A stretch of DNA of 64,000 nucleotides from Notolepis coatsorum (taxonomy: Eukaryota > Chordata > Actinopteri > Aulopiformes > Paralepididae), in NCBI GenBank assembly GCA_963971535.1, contig OZ020585.1:26571789-26635788 (forward strand). Direction: 5' to 3'. Below the pieces are notes generated by a model. That model searched no databases. It was not told where the DNA came from and saw only the letters and a program-made list of their open reading frames with translations. Numbering within the stretch: position 1 is the stretch's first letter; the number at the start of each line of letters is the position of its first letter. Position numbers and translations under genes: made by a program. Of the stretch, positions 56,943-64,000 are shown piece by piece.

Positions 56943-57715
56943 TAGGCCTGCCGCGATAAGCAATAAATCGATTAATTGCCGCGATAATTTAAATGAATGC
57001 AATGATTTTGACGGACGCGATTAATTGCTATTTGCGCGTTTGTTTTAATGAGGCGGAACCAGTGCCCCTTGTCAGTCACTGTCCGTGTTGGGAGGCGGGG
57101 CGCTGGCTTTACTACAGCACAGCACAGGAGCTCCGTGGGGCAACACCACATAGCTTAACTACATTTCTCAATAGTGTTGCTCCTTTTAACCAAGTAGCGT
57201 TATTTGTAGTGTAACGTTAGAATAACACAGAATAACGTTAATACAATTACATGCATCATTGTTTACAATGAACGGGTGGGGCTAGTCAAAGGACTGGAGA
57301 CGGGGACAAGTTAAACATGAATTAATTTATTATAACAGGTCGTTTTCGAGTCGTGCTGCAGTGCCTACGCACCACAGCTATTCTATTATAATACTGCTTT
57401 GACGCTTCCTCCTCATCGTTGATTGCCTGTAGTAGCTGCATCTAGCATTAGTAGCTAACGTTAAAACTAAAAAACACAACCGGACGAGACAAGTTGTCGG
57501 CTAGGATAATCACAACAATACTTCCGGTCCGGTCGGTGGGCTTCAAAATAAAAGTCTTAAACACCGGAAAAGACGGAGCGGTGGGCTTCAAAATAAAAGT
57601 TTTGGGAAATAAATTTCTCAAAAAAATTCTCTAACCGGTCGCAATAATATCGCTTATCGCGATATTTTCGGGGGCAATTAATCGCCCAGCAAAATGTGTT
57701 ATCGTGGCAGGCCTA
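56943..57715. mobile_element. hAT-type MITE, 773 bp
   Basis: Ends TAGGCCTGCCGCGATAA and TTATCGTGGCAGGCCTA with a perfect 8-bp duplication TCCCTCAC (56935-56942, 57716-57723). The body includes ATCGATTAATTGCCGCGATA words and a segment at 57520-57600 resembling the crebzf-flanking inverted arms. No transposase. Confidence 0.93.
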
Positions 57716-57723
57716 TCCCTCAC

Positions 57724-57990
57724 CTATGGTATGACTACTACCATACTGTCTTTATACCTGTATTACTGTACATATTAATATTACATCTCTGTACATCTAC
57801 ACTCAGTAGTAGTAGTAATTTATATATTGTATACCCAGTTTAATCACCTGTACATTGTTTACTATTGCACTTTACTGTTACATTTGCACTCTGGTTGGAT
57901 GCCAAACCTTTCGTTGTACTGTACTTGTGCTGTATAATGACAATACATTAGACTCTAGTCGAATCGAATCTAATGAAACCATTCAAATCC
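57724..57990 (+). repeat. LINE 3'-UTR-like region, right part with tail
   Basis: TTGCACTTTACTGTTACATT, TTTCGTTGTACTGTACTTGT and ATGACAATACA followed by TAGTCGAATCGAATCTAATG, a fish LINE tail. Matches 26620-26790. Confidence 0.6.
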
Positions 57991-58573
57991 TTAAAACAAT
58001 GCATGTGTGTCAATCAAACTCTGAGATCGTTAGGCGTGAACCCTGTCGGAGATAGACAGCAGCTACAGAGTGTTGTGAACACACAGGTGAGCAAATTGTC
58101 AGCATTGTAGCAGCAGGCCAGATGAGTGTTTTCCTGTCTGAACGCCACCGCTCTAGCTTTCGCCGACGTGCAGCGACACGCTCGGCTGCGTCTGCCATCA
58201 AAGACGGGGGTAGATTCACACCCCTCCGCTATCTTAGGCCGTTTCCTTTCTAACCACCGCTCTCAGATCGGAACGCAATACCCGCAATTTTAGTCACAGC
58301 AAGGGAACCACTTAAGCGCGTTCGGGGGGGAATCTGATTCGGAGTCGGTTTGTTGTTGTGGGACAGATTATCTCTCTCGCTCTTAATAATGGCCTACCGG
58401 TCGTTGCATTGACACAGCTGCCTAGGTTTGATGCGTGTTCAGTGTTCACAGGCCCCGCTGTGTGTTGTTGTGTGCATAGCTGCAGCAAGTGTTGGCAGTC
58501 GCTGACAGCCAGTCATGTCGTGGATGAGCAGAGGACCCCCACCACCACCACGGTGGACCAGGTGGTCCCAGTG
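57991..58573. other. gene-free stretch
   Basis: No supported gene. Confidence 0.45.
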
Positions 58574-58608
<35 letters not shown>

Positions 58609-58633
58609 CACACACACACACACACACACACAG
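58574..58633. repeat. (CA)n microsatellite
   Basis: Two CA runs separated by GT. Confidence 0.95.
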
Positions 58634-59549
58634 ACTCTCACACACTATCTGAACACACAGCATGCCACAGGCCATCCAGGATGTCATTTGGAGGAAGGTG
58701 TGTCCAGTTTCCGCCCAGCGGCCAAGTATACAGAGAGCCGAGGAGCAGAGTAATTACAAGGAGAGACGTGGGTTTCAAAGCTACTCTGTACCGAGAGAGA
58801 CTGTCCCTTGGTGTCTCGGCTGAAGGCTATTACGATATGACAAGGCAATTAAAGTCTGGATCTGTTCTCTGGATGGAGGGGCGACTGAGATTAATGGCGC
58901 ATTGGCTTAATATGCCTCTTTCGGGCTGACACGATTGTGGGAAAGATGATTAATTTGGAGTTTTTAAATTTGACGTCTTTTTAAATTGAGTTTTTTTCCC
59001 TTCTCTTTTTCCTTGGGGGTAGAACTGAGGAAAAGCACACCTGACCCCTCCCCTCTTTTCCCGCCCCTCCCTCCCTCTCGCGCTCCCTTCCTTCCTTCCT
59101 TCCTTCCTCTCGCCCTCTTTCCTAACCCGTCTGCAGTTTTCCTGAAGGGACAGATGACTCACTTCATCACGTTCACTGGGTGGATATTTCAACCTTCTGT
59201 CAGACTGAGACTATTAGTTCTAACTATGAGCCGTGACGCTGGTAGCTTTCAGATTCAGATTCAAAATCGGATTATTTTATTGTCACATTTCCTTTTTTTT
59301 ATTTGTCACAGAAAAATGTGAGGTGCTTGTTTTTCCCGGCTCCTCAACCGTAGTAGATTTGTAAACATAGTACACAATGTATATTCTATCTATACAAACT
59401 ATAGCTATAAACTATAACTATAAATATCAACTATAACTTAAATAAGCTATAGCCTAAATGAACTATAAACTAAAACTATAAATTAATCATAATACACAAC
59501 GTATATTCTATCTATACAAGGTAGGCCTTTAGCAGCATGTAATAAGTGT
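58634..59549. other. gene-free stretch
   Basis: No gene. (CTTC)n at about 59088-59107. 59248-59330 (AGATTCAGATTC, TTATTTTATTGTCACATTTC) looks like a minus-oriented LINE tail. Confidence 0.45.
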
Positions 59550-59551
59550 GT

Positions 59552-59924
59552 AAGGCCTAACAAAATTAATAGTTGGTTTCAGGTTGCCGACCGACCCTGC
59601 CGATTTAGGTGCGACCCAATATATTTTATGAGTTTTAAAAAAAAATTATATATATAAAAAAAAAAAACGATTTTTTTTTTTTTTTTTTTTTTAAGAATAA
59701 AGTTTCATAGAAATCTTAGTCAAACATTTAGTATTATGGATATTAAACATGCTGGCAGAGTACATGCATCCATGTTGTTGTGAACATTTTAATTAAATAA
59801 AGAAATTCCCTATCCATAGTCGCCGTGGGAAAGAATAAAATAAAAAAATAAAATAAATTCCCTACCTACCCATGGCCAAACTGACAACCAACCTGAAACC
59901 AACTATTAATTTTGTTAGGCCTAA
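59552..59924. mobile_element. MITE with long terminal inverted repeats, family unknown
   Basis: Arms AAGGCCTAACAAAATTAATA then GTTGGTTTCAGGTTG and their inverse at 59885-59924, at least 35 bp and nearly perfect. A/T-rich centre with poly-A/T. The ends lie in TTAGGCCTAA-like palindromes, so the target duplication is unclear. Confidence 0.8.
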
Positions 59925-60245
59925 GTCACTTATGGTGCTTTTGTGCCTTGTTGTTTGTCGCTTGTCAGAAGATAAAAGAACTCTGTTCACTCTTTCCTTT
60001 GTGGGTTGAATTCCCATGTAGTTGTACGAAGATGTGTGAATTCCAATCCCTGGAACAATGCGAGAAGTTGAGAATTGACAGCTGAACAGACCAGATAGCT
60101 GATGAATGGTAGGTAGCGTCGGTCCAGCCCCCTGAATCACGCACTTCTCCAAATTCCATAATTTTGTTGTTCAGTTCAAGCGATTCACCTGGACTGAATC
60201 ATATAATTATTATATGAATTTTATGTCAGAAGTGGGCGATACAGA

Positions 60246-60340
60246 GTTGGGTACCGTTCACATTTGAACCGATACCGGTACCAGTTCCTGTACCTGTCCC
60301 AACGGTACCTTTTCTCGGTATTCTTTCTGTAATATAATTT
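60246..60340. repeat. hAT-like MITE end (GGTACC/CCGATA-rich)
   Basis: GTTGGGTACCGTTCACATTT then GAACCGATACCGGTACCAG, in the style of the 63788 element. The partner end was not found. Confidence 0.4.
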
Positions 60341-60543
60341 TTTTTATACTAAGTCCAAACTTCTTAATTTCAACATTGTTATTTATTTAGAACATTTTGT
60401 TATTTATTGTTGTAACACACCACACAAAATAAATCACATGATCATTATTATGTTTTTAAATGTTTAAAGATCAACATTATCAAACTCCTCTGACCTCGTC
60501 TGGACTTTCCAAAGACCTAAGAGATGGGACTAATATATATCGT

Positions 60544-60787
60544 TGTGGAATATTTAAATGAGCCATAACAGTAAGCTGTAGGAATTCAGATAGTCAATTT
60601 GTATATATAAAAATAGAACATAGTTTAATTATCTGTTGTCACAGAGCTCAGTTTACAATCAGACATACTAAACCGTCTGACCAGAAAGTGATCAGACATG
60701 CTAAACGTCTGACCAGAAAGTGAGAAAGAACTCTGGTCAGAACTTAGATTAAATACATAATCGAAATGAGGTAGGCCTACATGAGAT
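60544..60787. repeat. diverged relative of the 2871 solo LTR
   Basis: Starts TGTGGAATATTTAAATG and shares CGTCTGACCAGAAAGTGA, CTCTGGTCAGA and GATTAAATACATAATCGAAA with the 431-bp LTR. It is truncated at the right, where another repeat begins. Fossil. Confidence 0.6.
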
Positions 60788-60992
60788 TAGGGCTGACCTT
60801 CGAATTTTGTTTGGAATTCGAAGCTTCGGGGCCGAGATTCGATTTTAATTCGACGCTTCGGGAAAAGAAAATAATAATAATATTTTTTTTTAAATAATTA
60901 TTATTATTTAATTATTTAGGTGTGAAGTGGCCAATCACTGAAAACAAAGCGTTCCATTCATTGTAGAAAGGCAACGAGACAACAGACCAGGA
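60788..60992. mobile_element. hAT-like MITE fragment
   Basis: Starts TAGGGCTGACCTTCGAATTT, with repeated TTCGAA and CTTCGGG words. The right end is not found. Confidence 0.45.
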
Positions 60993-61290
60993 GAAGATAA
61001 GATAAGATATTCCTTTATTGATCCCCGTGGGGAAATTCAGGCATCATAGCAGCATGAGGGGAGGGGGGAGGGGAGGTACAGGTAGTAAAAGACATGATAC
61101 AGGTCATAGAATTATAGTACAGTGGAGAAGTAAAAAAAAAAAATTAAATAGGCAGTGTAAACAATATAACAATATTTTTAACCCTGGACATGCACATTAT
61201 GGGCAAGTAGGCAGTGTAAAAAGGTCAAGGTGCAAGATGAGGGTATGTATGCCCTCAGTTATATTTGCCCTACTGACCAACCTGCCCTAA
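60993..61290 (-). repeat. LINE 3' end, minus orientation
   Basis: (GATAA)n then TTCCTTTATTGATCCCCGTG and GGGAAATTC, a widespread fish LINE 3' tail read backwards. AGGCAGTGTAAA occurs at 61150 and 61209. Confidence 0.6.
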
Positions 61291-62697
61291 GAACTGCCGA
61301 ACAAGCTTTTCTTCGCTGAGACAAACCATGTCGTTCTTGTTTATAGTTCCTCCATGGGGCTGCTCCCACATTCACAGGCATGTGCAGTACTGTGCACATA
61401 AATTAGACCTCTAACTCCTCCACACAGTAGCGTAGCTATGCTTTGACCGTACAGTATACAGTATACAGTATAGCTCAACTGAAGAATAGAAACAGCGTGG
61501 CTTGTTGCGAGCAGTACCGCAGTCTTTGTCTCTGCATTCCTCTCCCATTATGCAGGCTGTTTTTCCTGGGGGCTATTGATATTCTACCTGGTCTCAGTTA
61601 ACTTTAGCATCGTCCGTCAGGAGTGGACTATATCCAGCAAACACAGTGGTCCTGTGTGTGTTCACAACAGTCACAGCTCTGGCCCAGTGCCCAGCAAAAA
61701 GGGTGGTGGGGGGGGGACGGGGGGACAAAGACGTGGAGGATTTCACATTTATTTAGTAGACAAAACAAGCTTTGAGACTCATAAACGGGGTATCTCTTGG
61801 CTCTCTCTTGTTTGCTGCACTGCGATGGTGTAGATGGTTTGTCTTGCTCACTAAGTGGACCATTGTGATCTCCTGCCCTGGCGTGTATTGAGTTGGAGAG
61901 AAGATTCCCGAAGAACAATAATGGGGACGCACAATATTCCCCCACTGCGACAACAACGGACGCTTTATGCTGTGGTATGATGTCATGGCTGTGTCATGCG
62001 CCCTTGAGGAGGCTGGCAAAGCGAGGGGAGGAGGGTAAAACACATGCCTTGACCCATTTATTTTCCCAGAGGAGGCCACTGATGGAAGCTGTCACCTCCG
62101 GTTACAAGTACATCTTGACAAAAGGTGCGCAGGAGAAGAATGCTCTTCTCCGCTGTCATGCCTGTGCAGGCTTTTCTTTGAGTGACTTGCCTTAGTATGT
62201 TGCTGCTGGTGACCTTTCCCCAAGCCAACAAGTCAGCCCGGGTGCTAAACCCACTCTTACTGTGACCCCCTTACCTCGTATAACCGTACAAACGGTACCT
62301 TCTAGCTGTCAGTCTGTCTTGTTTATTTTAGCCGAGATGTGCTGATGGAAGATATATACCTTCGAAAAACTATAGGAAACGGACTAATGCACTGTGCTTT
62401 CAGTATCACATGAAACATAATGTATGACATATGGCACGCAGAGAATTCTTTTGATAATCAACACTGTTGTGAGGATGGATTCTTGGCAGGCGTCAGCAAG
62501 AATGTCAATTAACGCTAGAGTTGCTTTTTAGGTGGTTGACATTTTAACATGGAAGAAAAAGATCAGGCTTATATACTAAAAACAATCTATTCATAACTAC
62601 ATGCTTCAAACTAGTATGCTTGTACTTTTGAAAGATCGGTTTTACAAGTGGACATCTATGTTAACATACTGTGATGGTAGTATGTATTAGGGCTGCT
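61291..62697. other. gene-free stretch
   Basis: No supported gene. Open frames of 85-108 codons on both strands show no family features. Confidence 0.45.
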
Positions 62698-63086
62698 CGA
62701 TTATGGCAAAAAGCACGGTTATCTTGATTGACATTGAAATCACGATTATGAAATACTTTTACTCATTGATTTGAGATCAACGACTGAATTTGTTTTACCT
62801 TTCTTTTCGACCTAAGGCTGTCTTTCTGTCATCTTCTACAAGTTACCAAAGACGTTTCAAAATAATCTTTTCCTTCTCAACACCAGCTGAAACTACTGTT
62901 TGGGCTTGGGGGGGGGAGCGCACCCCTGTGAAGGAATGGTGCGCTGCATTTACAACACAAGACTAAATGAGAGCAACACGGCATGCGGCACAATAATCGT
63001 TTTTATCTCTATTACCTTGTTTTCATGATCATAGGAAGCCAAAATTATAATTTAAATGAATTGAAACAATTAATCGCCCAGCCCTA
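62698..63086. mobile_element. hAT-type MITE, 389 bp
   Basis: Ends TAGGGCTGCTCGATTATGGC and AATTAATCGCCCAGCCCTA. Flanks GTATGTAT and GTGTGTAT agree at 7 of 8 positions (62690-62697, 63087-63094). No transposase. Confidence 0.88.
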
Positions 63087-63418
63087 GTGTGTATGACCTC
63101 CATTGAAACACTGCTGCCCCACACCTTGCTTTGTTTACATTTGAATTTACTGAATCAATGTTTCTGTTGATACAAGGGTTGACAACATGTGACACACCTA
63201 AATATATGAGTTTTGCATGACCTCAGTCTTTTGAAGTTGTAAAGGGTTTGTTTGGAATGTTTGTACATGTTGGCGTAAAACACCTGTATCTTGATTTATG
63301 AGGTTATATGATGGGCTAGTAGAGTTATTAAAAGCCTTACAACTTATCTTCTTAACAGTTAAAGTGGTAATCCACAAGATCTTCATTTGTGTTGTTCTGG
63401 CAACATCTATTGGTTACT

Positions 63419-63551
63419 CAGCTGATAGAGTAACATTGTTACTCAGCTGATAGAGTTGTGCCCTTCCTGATGGCTTGTCGTACAGTACTTGTAAGTCGCT
63501 TTGGATAAAAGCGTCAGCTAAATGACTAAATGTAAATGTAAATGTAAATGA
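63419..63551 (+). repeat. LINE/SINE conserved 3' tail with (AAATGT)n
   Basis: TTACTCAGCTGATAGAGTTG, CTTGTAAGTCGCTTTGG, AAGCGTCAGCTAAATGACT and then AAATGT repeats. Plus-strand match to 13631-13745. Confidence 0.8.
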
Positions 63552-63787
63552 TAACAAGCAATCGATGCTGTTGTGTTTTTTAAATGCATGCTAACTAGAA
63601 GTTATCACTTCCTGTGTGTCAGATGATTTTCACCCCTGTTTAGAACAGCCAAGAACAGCAAATGTAAAAACATTTATGAACTGGGTATGGTAGAATCACT
63701 ATTGTGTTATATCTATTGGCGATAGAGAGTGACAAAATAGATATTTATATGAAAATGTTCAAGATTGTTACTTTTGCCTATCATAGC
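63552..63787. other. gene-free stretch
   Basis: Nothing recognised. Confidence 0.4.
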
Positions 63788-64000
63788 TAGGGTTGGGCAT
63801 CGTTTGGATTTGAACGATTCCGGTTCCGATTCCGATTCTCCATTTCGATTCCTGTTCTAAACTATTCTCGATTCCGATTCTTTGAGGTGCAGGTCAAAAC
63901 TGGTCACAGCTTATTTCGCAGGATGTAAAAAAAAAATGGAAAATCTTGAATTTTTTTCATACTATTCACATTGTCAGTTGACTTGATACAGTTTAATTTG
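63788..64000. mobile_element. hAT-like MITE, left end, runs off the window
   Basis: Starts TAGGGTTGGGCATCGTTTGG, with repeated CGATTCCGATTC words. The right end lies beyond the window. Confidence 0.6.

Overview
The window is nuclear DNA of a ray-finned fish, most likely a teleost. Evidence: two vertebrate genes in fish-like form (crebzf and cln8, both +), fish V-SINEs, fish L1, BEL/Pao and Copia elements, many hAT-type miniature elements (MITEs) with 8-bp target duplications, and abundant microsatellites. I cannot name the species. No rRNA, tRNA gene or CRISPR is seen.

Layout. 1-4.9 kb: gene-free DNA with a 37-copy 32-bp minisatellite interrupted by a solo LTR. 4.9-13.5 kb: a very young BEL/Pao element (minus strand) with near-identical 1.39-kb LTRs, a tRNA-Tyr primer site and a 5-bp target duplication. 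13.5-20.1 kb: old L1 scraps, a solo LTR, then an L1 ORF2 copy that carries a 729-bp LTR-like insertion. 20.3-26.2 kb: palindromes, foldback repeats, MITEs, a piece of the ciliary gene dpcd captured next to a retroposon tail, and three arrays of a 45-bp unit. Each full unit holds two CRE-like octamers and a heat-shock-element-like triplet. Each array runs into a TATA box, and two of the three are followed by a GTGAGT splice donor.

27.1-28.2 kb: crebzf, a bZIP stress/UPR co-regulator whose coding sequence lies in one exon behind a good splice acceptor and branch point. The last 45-bp array, TATA box and donor lie upstream in the right orientation to be its promoter and first exon; this is inference. 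28-35 kb: a hAT MITE, another copy of the composite repeat, LINE fragments, a foldback and a GC-rich stretch I could not assign. 35.4-42.6 kb: a broken Copia element holding two further LTR-like insertions (2.2 and 1.55 kb).

43.5-46.3 kb: cln8, the ER TLC-domain protein of the CLN8 family, with two coding exons (298 aa), a likely 5'UTR exon and an intron holding a V-SINE. 46.3-64 kb: gene-free DNA with V-SINE, piggyBac-type and hAT-type MITEs, LINE tails and long (CT)n, (TA)n, (CA)n and poly-C tracts.

The most interesting points are the HSE/CRE repeat promoters upstream of crebzf, the dpcd-retroposon chimera, and the two related LTR-like insertions that sit inside the coding parts of other transposons.
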